Notes: a model not told the origin generated them from the sequence alone. Numbered from the stretch's first letter, positions 1 through 7,616 are shown. The stretch is DNA of 56,588 nucleotides from a virus (IMGVR_UViG_3300043409_001689:1-56588); one strand, 5' to 3'. Translations and numbers: made by a program.

Positions 1-2
1 TG

Positions 3-320
3 AATGAAAAAGCTTTTGTAATAGATTGCTTTTTCATAAGGGTAGCGGTGAAGTGTGAAAATTTGCACTTTTGTAGGCTTATAAAGTCTAAAGTTAGCTT
101 CCATGACAATATCACGGTTTATCGGTGTGAATTTGTAGGATGCAAGATAAAGCTATTAGAAACGACTAAGGGGCTGAATGAATACAAGGACTGTGTGTTT
201 GTGGATTGCGAGTTTAAGGACTTTGCAAAGGCTACTACAAAGTTTGTTAATTGTAAGTTTGTGGAGTGCTTAGGTATGACTGGAAGAGACTTGGAAGGGA
301 ATTGGGTGGAAACCCAATAA
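3..320 (+). CDS. Partial Cys/Phe-rich repeat protein (pentapeptide-like), 5' end missing
   Basis: The frame is open from the first bases of the window, so the start lies upstream. A GTG at 48 is only an alternative start. The visible part shows a recurring pattern of F or Y, two residues, C, then E/K-F (YRCEF, FVDCEF, FVNCKF), as in right-handed beta-helix or pentapeptide-like repeats. It is the only rightward gene at this end and is closed by the hairpin at 442-479. It may be the other half of the rightward ORF broken at the right end of the window (56423-56588). No function is recognised. Confidence 0.5.
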   Translation, partial: NEKAFVIDCFFIRVAVKCENLHFCRLIKSKVSFHDNITVYRCEFVGCKIKLLETTKGLNEYKDCVFVDCEFKDFAKATTKFVNCKFVECLGMTGRDLEGNWVETQ

Positions 321-441
321 TATTTGGCTCTTACAAGCCATTAGGAGACTTTTGGAAGTTTAGGGGTGTACTACACGGGTGACGAAAGCACACCTTTGGG
401 GGAATCTTGGAAGACTGACAAAATAATATTTGGAAAAACAA

Positions 442-479
442 AAAAGCCGTTGCGTCTCTTGGTGAGTGCAACGGCTTTT
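442..479. terminator. Bidirectional intrinsic terminator
   Basis: A perfect 12-bp stem (AAAAGCCGTTGC at 442-453 with GCAACGGCTTTT at 468-479) has A-runs and T-runs on its outer sides. It ends both the rightward partial gene and the leftward operon that stops at 502. Confidence 0.85.
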
Positions 480-501
480 AACTAAATTAACAATCTAAAA
501 T

Positions 502-1248
502 TTAACTTAAAAATATGAGTTCTTTGATAGCTACCATGCGGTCTTCGGAAGTCCCCATGTTTAGGGTGCTGCCTATTGCAAAGTAGTCTTCAACTATTTT
601 CTTTGTTCCGTAGATAGGCGTTTCGTAGCTGTCGCCATCTTCCAAGACTACTTTGACGGTTCTCTTGCGATACTCTAAGTCCCCCTCAGTAGCTTCGTAC
701 ATATCTGTTTCTTCATTGAATCGGGAATGGCTATCGCAGAGCAAAGCGGGGCTGTAATAGTCCGTGTACACTTCATCGTCTTCTCCTAAGACTTTCCCGC
801 ACACTCCGCACTTACATTCTTCGTAGCTGTAGATGCTACAATTCATTTCAAACATCTTTTGGTCTGATTCGTTATCGAATCTCCCCAAGACTACTTGCGA
901 ATAATCGGGAAGCGTAGCAGCTACCACGAAAGGCTTTAGGGGTTCTTGGGGTGCAAGTGGGGTTTCTTGGTTATCTAAGTAGTTTCCAATTCTCCTATCT
1001 ATCATTAGAAGTTGGTCGTAGCTGTAAGCGTTTAGCTTTTGAATGTGAATCGTTGTGTAGCAGCCTACGCCTATTGACAGATAGTCTCCTATGACTTCGG
1101 GGTCTTCTACCGTTGGTAGTTCTTCCAAGCCTGTTAATCGGCTCTCTTGAAAGAAGTTTTCAATCAGCTTAAAGACTTCTTTCGGAGTGCTGCAAAGGTT
1201 TGAATCTACGTTGTTGCTATCGGACTGAATGAAAGTGACTATATACAT
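502..1248 (-). CDS. Hypothetical protein with a Cys-rich zinc-ribbon-like centre
   Basis: 248 aa, last gene of the leftward left-end operon. I do not recognise the family. Around residues 145-175 it carries CKCGVCGK followed by a CDSH, which could bind one zinc. The flanks are acidic and rich in D/E/Y. The ATG lies 32 bp after the end of the gene at 1281-1604 in the same direction, so co-transcription is likely. No TTAACGAAAATT motif precedes it. It is probably an early, host-interacting accessory protein, but that is inference from its place among small early genes. Confidence 0.7.
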   Translation of the reverse strand: MYIVTFIQSDSNNVDSNLCSTPKEVFKLIENFFQESRLTGLEELPTVEDPEVIGDYLSIGVGCYTTIHIQKLNAYSYDQLLMIDRRIGNYLDNQETPLAPQEPLKPFVVAATLPDYSQVVLGRFDNESDQKMFEMNCSIYSYEECKCGVCGKVLGEDDEVYTDYYSPALLCDSHSRFNEETDMYEATEGDLEYRKRTVKVVLEDGDSYETPIYGTKKIVEDYFAIGSTLNMGTSEDRMVAIKELIFLS

Positions 1249-1280
1249 TTTGATTAATTTAAGAGTTGATGAATTATTGA

Positions 1281-1604
1281 TTAGTTTTCTGTACGGTCAT
1301 GCAAAGGGATTGCGCCATACATTCCTCCGATAGCTTCGCCAAAGCGGCTGTCAGAAGATGCCACGAAAGCCCCTCCGTTCATAGTCCATTTGCCAGCATC
1401 ATACAAGTCCTTTGGAACGGCATGATAAACTACTCTGCCAAAAAGGTTACGCTTGACTAAGACAGCTTCGGGGTAGTCTTCGGACGGTGTGAAGACTTCG
1501 GGAAGACCGTTACCCGTAAGAGTGTAGCCTTTGATGCTTGAGCGGTCAGAACCGCAATTTTCCGTAAGGGGCGTTGAATATATCCAAACGATAAGACCTT
1601 TCAT
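1281..1604 (-). CDS. Hypothetical early protein
   Basis: 107 aa. There is no clear catalytic motif. The C-terminal third (GGAFVASSDSRFGEAIGG, then PLHDRTE) recalls a small protein family I associate with Bacteroidota mobile elements and phages, but I cannot name a function. Its leader is unusual: a copy of the AACGAAAATT motif (1653-1664, minus strand) is separated from the ATG by a strong hairpin at 1620-1643. Confidence 0.65.
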   Translation of the reverse strand: MKGLIVWIYSTPLTENCGSDRSSIKGYTLTGNGLPEVFTPSEDYPEAVLVKRNLFGRVVYHAVPKDLYDAGKWTMNGGAFVASSDSRFGEAIGGMYGAIPLHDRTEN

Positions 1605-1619
1605 TTTATGGAAGATTGT

Positions 1620-1643
1620 AAGCAGCCCCCGAGAAGGCTGCTT
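1620..1643 (-). promoter_or_regulatory. Hairpin in the leader of the 1281-1604 gene
   Basis: An 8-bp stem (AAGCAGCC / GGCTGCTT) lies between the leader motif at 1653-1664 and the start codon at 1604. No U-tract follows it on the minus strand, so it may act on translation or mRNA stability rather than as a terminator. Confidence 0.5.
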
Positions 1644-1679
1644 GGATTATAGAATTTTCGTTAATGGTTGCGAGTGCTT

Positions 1680-2213
1680 TTAAGCGGCTTTGACCTCTGC
1701 CATAAGTTCTTCTGTGGACCGCACGAAAGGCGCAGCAAGCTTTAGGCAAAGTTCTTGAAGCTGCTTGGTCTTTGAATAAGGAACGTCTGAAAGTTTGTGG
1801 ATAGGCTCAAAAGCCTTTTCCAAAGCCCAGCGGCTTTTAACCTCTTCGTGTTCCGCTATAAGCAAAGGGCAATACCCAACGCCTTTCTCACGGACTACTT
1901 CAAAGCCTTCTGACAAATGACGTTCATGCAAGGCTTCCCAATATGGTGCAAGCGTCTTTGAGTCGTTTCCGTCAGTCATTGCAAGGTAGTTGTCCTTTTC
2001 ATGGAGAATTGCGCCATTAGGCTTTAAATCGGGCATCATGCGCTCTGATGTTTTCTCCGCAGGGAAGAAGTCAAACTTTGCAAAGACCTCAGCTTTGTAG
2101 GCTTCTACGGTGGGTCTGATAGCTTGAACATAAGCCATTGAGACAAAGACCCCTTCCGCAGCCTTTACCATCTCTTCTGTAAGCCCAGCAGGGCGTTGGA
2201 TTGATTTTTTCAT
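1680..2213 (-). CDS. Hypothetical protein
   Basis: 177 aa, soluble, no membrane segment. It is Lys/Glu-rich with a predicted helical N-terminal part and no recognisable motif. The ATG is directly preceded by TTTTAACGAAG, a variant of the leader motif that abuts the start codon. It sits in the leftward set of small genes behind the promoter at 2963-2994. Function unknown. Confidence 0.65.
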   Translation of the reverse strand: MKKSIQRPAGLTEEMVKAAEGVFVSMAYVQAIRPTVEAYKAEVFAKFDFFPAEKTSERMMPDLKPNGAILHEKDNYLAMTDGNDSKTLAPYWEALHERHLSEGFEVVREKGVGYCPLLIAEHEEVKSRWALEKAFEPIHKLSDVPYSKTKQLQELCLKLAAPFVRSTEELMAEVKAA

Positions 2214-2239
2214 CTTCGTTAAAATTTATTAGATTGTTA

Positions 2240-2554
2240 TTACACGAATTTTATGAAATTATAATCTTTACCAAGTGCTTGCAAAGACTTATTTACATCG
2301 TCTTTGAGCATATATGACATTTTCCATCGTTTTGCCAAAACGATAAAAGTTTGTTCTCCGTTATCGTTGTGATAACCAAAGGCGTTTTTTGTGTTTAGCA
2401 GCCATTCTACTTGAATCCCATGACTTATGAGATTCTTTGCCCAGTCTTGCAAGTGCTTTTGTTTAAATTTTAAGAAGTTTTCAGAATTACCAATTTCTTT
2501 TTCTTTTACTACTCCCCATCTCGTTTCAGTGATTGTAAATATAGCGTATTCCAT
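2240..2554 (-). CDS. Hypothetical protein
   Basis: 104 aa, no recognised family. It begins with a beta-rich stretch (EYAIFTITETRWG) and ends with hydrophobic and charged segments. It lies 26 bp upstream of the 1680-2213 gene in the same operon and is preceded by AATCTAATAAATTTAAC, a leader that closely resembles that of the next gene downstream. Function unknown. Confidence 0.6.
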   Translation of the reverse strand: MEYAIFTITETRWGVVKEKEIGNSENFLKFKQKHLQDWAKNLISHGIQVEWLLNTKNAFGYHNDNGEQTFIVLAKRWKMSYMLKDDVNKSLQALGKDYNFIKFV

Positions 2555-2566
2555 AAGTTAAATTTA

Positions 2567-2926
2567 TTAGATTGTTACTAAAATATTGATAGGCTTGACA
2601 GCCTTAATGCTTTTCAAATTACTTCTAAGGAACGAACGAAGTTTCCCAGCTTCCACATCAAAGTAGCAAAAGACTTTGTCAGACGCCTTGCGCTCGGTCA
2701 GCTTTACGTAGTCCTTTGCAAGCGTTCCCGAAGCTTTGCGGAGCGTGACTCCGTCTTTTTTCAAGTACTCAAAGTCCACCAAGAAGTCTTCCATGAGTTC
2801 CGCAAGCTTGTTGCACTTCCAAGCAGCCCATGAAAGCTTTTGGGCTTCTCCGAAAGAAACACCGTGCTTTTTAGCCCAAAGGTGGGCAAAGGAGACTATC
2901 AAGGAGCGAGGATAGGAGATTTTCAT
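2567..2926 (-). CDS. SH3-barrel-like (WYL_2/DUF2693-type) small phage protein
   Basis: 119 aa. The first ~45 residues (SFGEAQKLSWAAWKCNKLAEL) are followed by a core reading VDFEYLKKDGVTLRKASGTL and then YFDVEAGKLRSF. That order matches small proteins of Bacteroidota phages and plasmids described as SH3 beta-barrel fold-containing. This is by memory of the family pattern. It is the first gene after the promoter at 2963-2994. Its ATG is formed by the end of the leader motif (TTTAACGAAAATG). Role unknown, probably early. Confidence 0.6.
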   Translation of the reverse strand: MKISYPRSLIVSFAHLWAKKHGVSFGEAQKLSWAAWKCNKLAELMEDFLVDFEYLKKDGVTLRKASGTLAKDYVKLTERKASDKVFCYFDVEAGKLRSFLRSNLKSIKAVKPINILVTI

Positions 2927-2962
2927 TTTCGTTAAATTCTTATGATTGCTTTAATAATGATA

Positions 2963-2994
2963 CAAATGTATTAATGTTATTTCATACTTCCAAA
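2963..2994 (-). promoter_or_regulatory. Bacteroidota-type promoter for the 502-2926 operon
   Basis: On the minus strand, TTTG (2991-2994), a 20-bp spacer, then TACATTTG (2963-2970) exactly fit the TTTG / TAnnTTTG consensus. It lies 37 bp from the start at 2926. Confidence 0.8.
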
Positions 2995-3430
2995 TTTATT
3001 TTATATATTCTTAAAAATAAATTCTTAGTAGATGCAAATGGTTTTTAGTGGTTAGCGGTGCAAATGGTTTTGAACGGTTGCAAGTGCCTTTTAATGGTAT
3101 CGGGTGCAACCTATAAAGAACGGTTTAAATCGTCCTAAAGCCTTTTAAAGTCTATTCAATACCCTATCAATACCCATGCCTTTACCCATCACTTTCAAAA
3201 GCCTAAACACGCTTTAAGGCGTTCTTTTGAAAGTCCTATATAAGTACATAGGAAGTACAAAAGGTAGGCTTAAAACGCTTTAAAAAGGCTTGTTCCTTTC
3301 TTTATAGTTCCTTATTCTTTCAATGGTACGGTATAGGTACACAAGTGAATCAATAAGGCATTTTAAAGCGATATAAGGAACTATTTTAGAAAGTCTATCA
3401 ATAGGCTTTATGAAAATCTTTTTGGCTTAT
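2995..3430. other. Gene-poor region with short repeats and hairpins
   Basis: No convincing gene. TGCAAATGGTTTT occurs twice, 26 bp apart (3033 and 3059), with weaker TGCAA-containing copies further on to about 3110. Short hairpins follow, for example ACGC-TTTAAG-GCGT near 3199. The direct repeats beside a leftward promoter could be a control region or a replication or packaging site; I cannot tell which. Confidence 0.4.
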
Positions 3431-3500
3431 ATCAAAGGTTGATTTTTAGTCTTCCATAGGATTAAAAGGCTGTTATTGTTGATGGATACCACAAAATAAA

Positions 3501-3613
3501 AAAGTACCCATGTTTTACACATGGGTACTTTAAGCAAAAACAGCACTAAAAACGATTCTTTAATCGTCTTTCTATAAATAGAGAAAGCGGTGCATCTATA
3601 AAAGATACACCGC
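3501..3613 (-). terminator. Run of four consecutive hairpins, terminator array
   Basis: In minus-strand order the hairpins are 3613-3587 (GCGGTG/CACCGC plus ATCT/AGAT), 3587-3568 (CTTTCT/AGAAAG), 3567-3552 (ACGATT/AATCGT followed by U5) and 3531-3501 (13-bp stem AAAGTACCCATGT, followed by T-rich sequence). They lie directly after the stop codon of the leftward gene at 3637-4368. The short ORF in the opposite reading of this stretch looks spurious. Confidence 0.65.
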
Positions 3614-3636
3614 TCATATATAACCATTTACAAACA

Positions 3637-4368
3637 CTACACAGTTGCACTCATACCCAACATTCTTAACATCATTTCACGCATCTCGGGCGTTAATTCT
3701 ACTTTAGACGTGTCAATGCTTTCTAAAGTCTTAAGAACTTCTCCCGCTTTCTTAACGCTTTGGGCAGCGATTTTTGCTTCCATTTCAGCCTTCCGCTCCG
3801 CATTGCTTTTTGCAAGTTCTACAAAGTTGTTTGCACGTGTGAACGTGTCACTAATCAGCTTTTCCGCTTTTGCGGTGGCTTCGCTTATGATGCGCTCCGC
3901 ATCAATGGCAGCTTTTTCGTTCATCTCATTAGCTTTTTCCGTGGCTTGTTCAACCGTTAAAGTAGTACGTGAAACAATCGTTTCAGAATTGTATGTAGGT
4001 CTTTCTGCACCGTTGAAATAACGGAACTCCTTTGAAATACGGTCTTTCAAGAACTCTGGAAAGTCTTTTGTAGCTTTTCTCACCCATTCCTCTTTTGGAA
4101 TTTCTCTCGTTTGGTAGTCTTCAAAAATAGCCTTTAGGCGAGACTTTTGAGTGACTTTTTCAGCACGCTCCGTTGCGCTTTCAATAGGTTGCAAAGGTGT
4201 TTCAGCCGTTGGTAAGTCTTCTGAATAGTCAACCGTCAAATCTTGGTTAGCTTCGATAATTGTCTCAATGTCCTCACCCATTAAAAGGCGGTCAGCGAAT
4301 GACACCTTTGAAGTTTTAGAGGCGTTGTTTGTTGTTGTTGTTGCTGGAGATACGATAGAATTTTTCAT
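3637..4368 (-). CDS. Coiled-coil hypothetical protein
   Basis: 243 aa. The first ~110 residues are acidic, low-complexity and Thr-rich. Residues ~135-220 are an Ala/Glu/Lys-rich heptad region (ATEKANEMNEKAAIDAERII and similar), so a long coiled coil is likely. The order and composition resemble scaffold or structural helper proteins, but the gene is monocistronic, leftward and far from the head genes. It has its own promoter at 4435-4466, the leader motif fused to its ATG (TTTTAACGAAAATG), and the hairpin array behind it. Probably strongly expressed. Function unknown. Confidence 0.7.
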   Translation of the reverse strand: MKNSIVSPATTTTNNASKTSKVSFADRLLMGEDIETIIEANQDLTVDYSEDLPTAETPLQPIESATERAEKVTQKSRLKAIFEDYQTREIPKEEWVRKATKDFPEFLKDRISKEFRYFNGAERPTYNSETIVSRTTLTVEQATEKANEMNEKAAIDAERIISEATAKAEKLISDTFTRANNFVELAKSNAERKAEMEAKIAAQSVKKAGEVLKTLESIDTSKVELTPEMREMMLRMLGMSATV

Positions 4369-4434
4369 TTTCGTTAAAATTTAATTGATTGTTAAAAGAT
4401 TTTTTAAATGTAGCGTTAACCGCTTTTGATGATA

Positions 4435-4466
4435 CAAAGATATGCTATTTAAATGACACTACCAAA
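4435..4466 (-). promoter_or_regulatory. Bacteroidota-type promoter for the 3637-4368 gene
   Basis: Minus strand: TTTG (4463-4466), 20-bp spacer, TATCTTTG (4435-4442). A second TACATTTG at about 4477-4484 has no TTTG at the right distance. Confidence 0.8.
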
Positions 4467-4507
4467 TTTATTAATACAAATGTATAATTATTTTTAATCT
4501 TTTTTTT

Positions 4508-4535
4508 AATGGGTTATTTCTTTCAATAACCCATT
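4508..4535 (-). terminator. Hairpin behind the 4581-4970 gene
   Basis: An 11-bp perfect stem (AATGGGTTATT at 4508-4518 with AATAACCCATT at 4525-4535). It follows the stop codon of the leftward gene. The U-tract is poor on the minus strand, so termination strength is uncertain. Confidence 0.55.
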
Positions 4536-4580
4536 ATCTATATAGTGCAATAACTATGCCAAAAAGATATAATTGTATTA

Positions 4581-4970
4581 TTATTTGTAAGTAATAAATA
4601 TATCCTTTGCCGTGAACATAGTAATACTTTTAATGCCACCTTTAGAATCCTTTAGTATTTCTACCTTATAAAATCCTTCCTCATTACTATCTAAGTATGC
4701 CACAAATTTGCACGGGCTAACTTCGTACATGGTAGCATCAAGAAACCAATAAGCGGTAACACCTACATAGATACATGAAGTCTCTTTTAATTCCAAGTCA
4801 TAAGACTTTATAAAAGTCTTTCCCCTTAGTTCCTTGAAAGTGCTAATACTTTCCTTTGCTTTAAAGTGTTGGGAACGTACTGGGGTAGTTTGTGCATAGC
4901 TTAAGGCAACAATGCAAGATGAAAGAATGAAAGTAATTAAAAGGCTTTTGATAGATGATAGATTAATCAT
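4581..4970 (-). CDS. Small exported protein with signal peptide
   Basis: 129 aa from the ATG at 4970. A longer reading from 5021 would place the start upstream of the leader motif (4976-4987) and of the GTTCCAA palindrome, so I prefer 4970. Residues 1-27 form a signal peptide (SLLITFILSSCIVALSYAQ). The mature part is ~100 aa, mixed beta, with two Cys that could form a disulphide. It is monocistronic and flanked by near-identical ~26-bp direct repeats (4537-4562 and 5007-5033), like a self-contained cargo cassette. A role at the host envelope, such as superinfection exclusion, is only a guess. Confidence 0.65.
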   Translation of the reverse strand: MINLSSIKSLLITFILSSCIVALSYAQTTPVRSQHFKAKESISTFKELRGKTFIKSYDLELKETSCIYVGVTAYWFLDATMYEVSPCKFVAYLDSNEEGFYKVEILKDSKGGIKSITMFTAKDIFITYK

Positions 4971-4989
4971 AGTAGAATTTTCGTTAAGC

Positions 4990-5005
4990 GTTCCAACATT
5001 GGAAC
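4990..5005. promoter_or_regulatory. Perfect palindrome, candidate operator
   Basis: GTTCCAA-CA-TTGGAAC lies immediately 5' of the leader motif of the 4581-4970 gene. A 7-bp dyad with a 2-bp centre suits a dimeric repressor or a small RNA hairpin. Confidence 0.45.
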
Positions 5006-5033
5006 ATCTATATACTTGCATAAACTATGCCAA

Positions 5034-5497
5034 TTAATAATATAAGTGTATAAGAATTAAATAAAGTTTATGGCATCAATACACACCCCTTGAAAGTCTT
5101 TCAAAAGTCTATCAAAGATTTATAACAGCCTACCAAAGACTCATAAAGACTACCAAAGAACCGTGATAGCTGACTTGTAAGGACTAAAGTCTTTAGGTGT
5201 GTTTAAGAGGTTGGACGGGCTGCGAAGCCCCCCCTAATCGACTTTTGAGGGTGGGGGGAGGGCTGCCACCTTTCATGTACTCCGCCAATTCTTTCAAGAA
5301 TCATTATATTAAGAAAGTCTTTATGTGTCTTTCAGCTTGCTTGCAACCTCCCCGCCTTTTTTTCAGACTTCTTTCAGCCTTCCGACATCTCTTGCAAGGC
5401 TTCGGGAACACTCTCAATGCGCTCTCAATAAGACCCCTACCCCCTATGACTATTTGAAGCTTTTGAAAAATTATTATATATTTTTTAGGGGATTTTG
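5034..5497. other. Divergent intergenic region with repeats and a GC-rich structured island
   Basis: It separates leftward from rightward transcription. At 5085-5160 the element AGNCTANCAAAG recurs about four times with variations. At 5205-5265 a GC-rich island stands out in AT-rich DNA: GGCT-GCGA-AGCC (5218-5229) forms a tetraloop hairpin, and the C-run at 5228-5234 can pair with the G-run at 5252-5257. The overlapping short ORFs here look spurious. Confidence 0.45.
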
Positions 5498-5505
5498 TAT
5501 ATTTG
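5498..5505 (+). promoter_or_regulatory. Possible rightward promoter (-7 element only)
   Basis: TATATTTG fits TAnnTTTG, but no TTTG lies 19-20 bp upstream. The leader motif TTTAACGAAAATC follows at 5514-5526 and the ATG at 5536, the same order as at the well-formed promoters. Confidence 0.4.
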
Positions 5506-5535
5506 TGGAATCATTTAACGAAAATCAAAAGTCCT

Positions 5536-5760
5536 ATGGAAGTCTTTTTATTAGTCTTTGCGACTATCCTTGTAGCTTATGTATTTTTCTTGACGGCTCG
5601 CTTGAAATCTGTTATGAACATCTCCAGGTCTCGGCAAGAAGTCATAGACGACTTATTGGCTACCCAAAAGTATCACGATGAACTCCGTGACGAAGTCTTG
5701 AATATGATAGCTGCGGATTGCACCTTTGAAGAAATTGAAGAATATTTGGTAGGGCTATAA
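5536..5760 (+). CDS. Small membrane-anchored protein
   Basis: 74 aa from the ATG at 5536. The in-frame ATG at 5503 lies upstream of the leader motif and is less likely. Residues 3-20 (VFLLVFATILVAYVFFL) form one membrane span, followed by a charged helical cytoplasmic tail rich in E/D/R. It is the first gene of the rightward region. Function unknown. A membrane-associated takeover or exclusion factor would fit its place. Confidence 0.6.
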   Translation: MEVFLLVFATILVAYVFFLTARLKSVMNISRSRQEVIDDLLATQKYHDELRDEVLNMIAADCTFEEIEEYLVGL

Positions 5761-5766
5761 AAGAAA

Positions 5767-5937
5767 GTGTTTCCAAAGCCTATCAACGATGCTCAAATGG
5801 TGCTTGAATTGACAAGCGGTCTTTTAGGACGCTTTAAGACTGGAATCCTTTTTAAATTTTTGAATTACCTAAAATGCTATAACAATGATAATTCGGAAAG
5901 GATTATTGAAAGGCTTTCTAAACTCATTGCTTTATAG
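5767..5937 (+). CDS. Small hypothetical ORF
   Basis: 56 aa if read from GTG at 5767, or 46 aa from ATG at 5797. It is in the same frame as the preceding gene and starts just after its stop codon, so it could also be the remnant of a longer protein split by a stop. The product is helical and basic, ending in an amphipathic helix (IIERLSKLIAL). No recognised motif. Confidence 0.4.
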   Translation: MFPKPINDAQMVLELTSGLLGRFKTGILFKFLNYLKCYNNDNSERIIERLSKLIAL

Positions 5938-5976
5938 TTTACCGATTTGGTTTATTTTGTATTTAATTTTCAAAAG

Positions 5977-6366
5977 ATGAGCAATAGAAAACAATGGTTT
6001 ATAGACCGCATCGGACAACGCGTATATCGCAACCACGTAGGCTGTGATTGCACCATTTGCAAAGGCGGATATACCCACGGCATAATCATTTCCGACCCCC
6101 TCAGTGCGGACTACATTTGGGAATCAGAATCAATTAGCAATAGCGAGGGCGACCCCCTTATGTATTTTGATACCATTGAACAAAGAGACGCTTTTGAGAC
6201 GTTTCTCAAAGAAAACTCAATAACCTATGACGGGTCTATTGAAAAGTGCGTCGAGGTGCTTGTGGCACGAATAGGAATAGAAGACGCTCCGTCTATTGTT
6301 CTATTTCAAAAGATTGCTAAGAATTATTTAAACATTCAAAATATCGCCAATGAGAAATCCAAGTAA
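5977..6366 (+). CDS. Hypothetical protein with a CxCxxC metal-binding-like motif
   Basis: 129 aa from the ATG at 5977 (MSNRKQWF), preceded by an A-rich stretch. The ATG at 5947 adds only ten residues. It carries GCDCTICKGG near the N-terminus, then ISDPLSADYIWESES and a YFDT block. I recall this order in hypothetical proteins of Bacteroidota phages but know no function. The 3' end overlaps the next gene by 17 bp, which suggests translational coupling. Confidence 0.65.
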   Translation: MSNRKQWFIDRIGQRVYRNHVGCDCTICKGGYTHGIIISDPLSADYIWESESISNSEGDPLMYFDTIEQRDAFETFLKENSITYDGSIEKCVEVLVARIGIEDAPSIVLFQKIAKNYLNIQNIANEKSK

Positions 6367-6784
6367 AAATACCATTAAACGGCTTGTAAAACAACGGACA
6401 ATCGAAAAAGAATCCTCAATGAATACTGAGTGGAGTCCTAAAAGGCTAAAGCTATCGCTTGGATTTATTCAACACCACAACGTCTATACCCGAATTGCTC
6501 TTGTAAGTAAAGGGAAGATTATTATAAATAGCTTAAAAGGTTGTGAAAGGTACGGCTTCAAGCCGCCTTTTGCAAAGGACAGCAAGCCTTCCGAGATATT
6601 TGAAAGGCTTATAATGCTCTACGGGATGGAAGTTAGGAAAAAGTCTAACGAAGTCTATGGTAGTCCAATTTGGGCTACCGAAGAAACTAAATTTGACTTG
6701 CCCGGCACAACGGCTTTTTGGGCTGAAAGCTTTACCCGAACTTCCCTTGACACACTAAGGGAACATGGATTTAAAATCGTTTGA
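6350..6784 (+). CDS. Hypothetical protein, position of a small terminase subunit
   Basis: 144 aa, basic (pI looks high), starting inside the preceding gene. The N-terminal 25 residues are strongly Lys/Arg-rich. The gene lies shortly upstream of the large terminase, where the small terminase or a packaging accessory gene is often found. No HTH signature is evident, so this is placement only. A small hairpin (AAGAG-TGG-CTCTT, 6793-6805) follows before the convergent DinD-type gene. Confidence 0.55.
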   Translation: MRNPSKNTIKRLVKQRTIEKESSMNTEWSPKRLKLSLGFIQHHNVYTRIALVSKGKIIINSLKGCERYGFKPPFAKDSKPSEIFERLIMLYGMEVRKKSNEVYGSPIWATEETKFDLPGTTAFWAESFTRTSLDTLREHGFKIV

Positions 6785-6818
6785 AGAAATTGTAAGAGTG
6801 GCTCTTGGGTAGGCTTTT

Positions 6819-7616
6819 TTATTCTTTCAATAACCGCTTGAAGTTCTCATTGGAAACCACCTTCGTTCCCTTCGCTTCTACCCTTTCTATTAACTCCTTT
6901 GTAAGGCTTCCCCCTTCTATGGCTGCTTCGTGGTTTTCTTGAAAGCCTATGGCGTTTTGTTCAATAGACTTGTTGCGGGTAAGTTCCTCGGAAAGCATGG
7001 AAAAGACCAATTCAAGATTAGTCATGTGGTCACGTAGGTTTTCTTTTTCAATCCCCTTAAAAGCCTTGTGTTCGCTTGGGGTCATGCCAAAAGTGTACTT
7101 GGCTACGGTGGCAGTTAATATGGAATATTCTTTATCCTCCTTAATTCCCCTTCTTTGCCATTCGTCGGTAAGTTCTTTACGGATGCCAATTGCTTTTAGG
7201 CGGCTCTCTATCCACTCTTGGGGATAGCCTTTGACTTCATAGATTCTACGTAAGCGGTCAATAGCTATTTCGGGTTCGCTGGCTTCGTCAAGGCGTTCTT
7301 TTCCTACTTCGGCAAGCCACAGCTTGAAGGGTTCTGCTTTAGGCGAAGGGATAGACATAATGATTCTTAGGATGCCTTCGCTGGGGGCGCAATCCGTGGG
7401 GCGCATTTTACCGTCTTGGGCTAAGAATTTCAACTTTACCCAATTAGGGGAAAGTTCACTATCGCGGCTCTTTAGGTTGTTCCAATACCTTGAAGGATTC
7501 GGGCTATCGGTCAAGACTTCAATAACATCTACTACCGAAAAGAACCATTCTCCTTCATGCCATACCTTGCGAATAGACGCTTCTTGAAAATTAATTATGC
7601 TGTTTGATTTATCCAT
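6819..7616 (-). CDS. DinD-like / Bro-N domain protein
   Basis: 265 aa, close to the usual length of the family. The N-terminal Bro-N-type domain starts at IRKVWHEGEWFFSVVDVIEV, followed by the conserved RIIMSIPSPKAEPFKLWL and ERLDEASEPEIAIDRL. The middle shows RKELTDEWQRRGI and the C-terminal part GMTPSEHKAF and ENLRDHMTNLEL. This is the classic block order of the DNA-damage-inducible protein D family, common in phages and host chromosomes. The biochemical role is uncertain; Bro-N domains often bind DNA. It runs against its neighbours, divergent from the terminase. A lone TACTTTTG (minus strand, 7635-7642) may be its promoter. Confidence 0.85.
   Translation of the reverse strand: MDKSNSIINFQEASIRKVWHEGEWFFSVVDVIEVLTDSPNPSRYWNNLKSRDSELSPNWVKLKFLAQDGKMRPTDCAPSEGILRIIMSIPSPKAEPFKLWLAEVGKERLDEASEPEIAIDRLRRIYEVKGYPQEWIESRLKAIGIRKELTDEWQRRGIKEDKEYSILTATVAKYTFGMTPSEHKAFKGIEKENLRDHMTNLELVFSMLSEELTRNKSIEQNAIGFQENHEAAIEGGSLTKELIERVEAKGTKVVSNENFKRLLKE

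Noticed and set aside
3033-3110. CRISPR-like array
   Set aside because: The TGCAAATGGTTTT repeats are too short, too few and irregular in spacing, and no cas genes are present.
3427-3627. 66-codon leftward ORF
   Set aside because: It coincides with the four-hairpin array and terminators behind the 3637-4368 gene, and has a composition unlike the other proteins.
3710-4021. Rightward ORF of 103 codons
   Set aside because: It lies wholly antisense to the Ala/Glu/Lys-rich coiled-coil gene, whose codon pattern creates a hydrophobic shadow frame.
5197-5681. Two overlapping rightward ORFs over the GC-rich island
   Set aside because: They run through hairpins and repeats, lack leader signals and overlap the better-supported gene at 5536.
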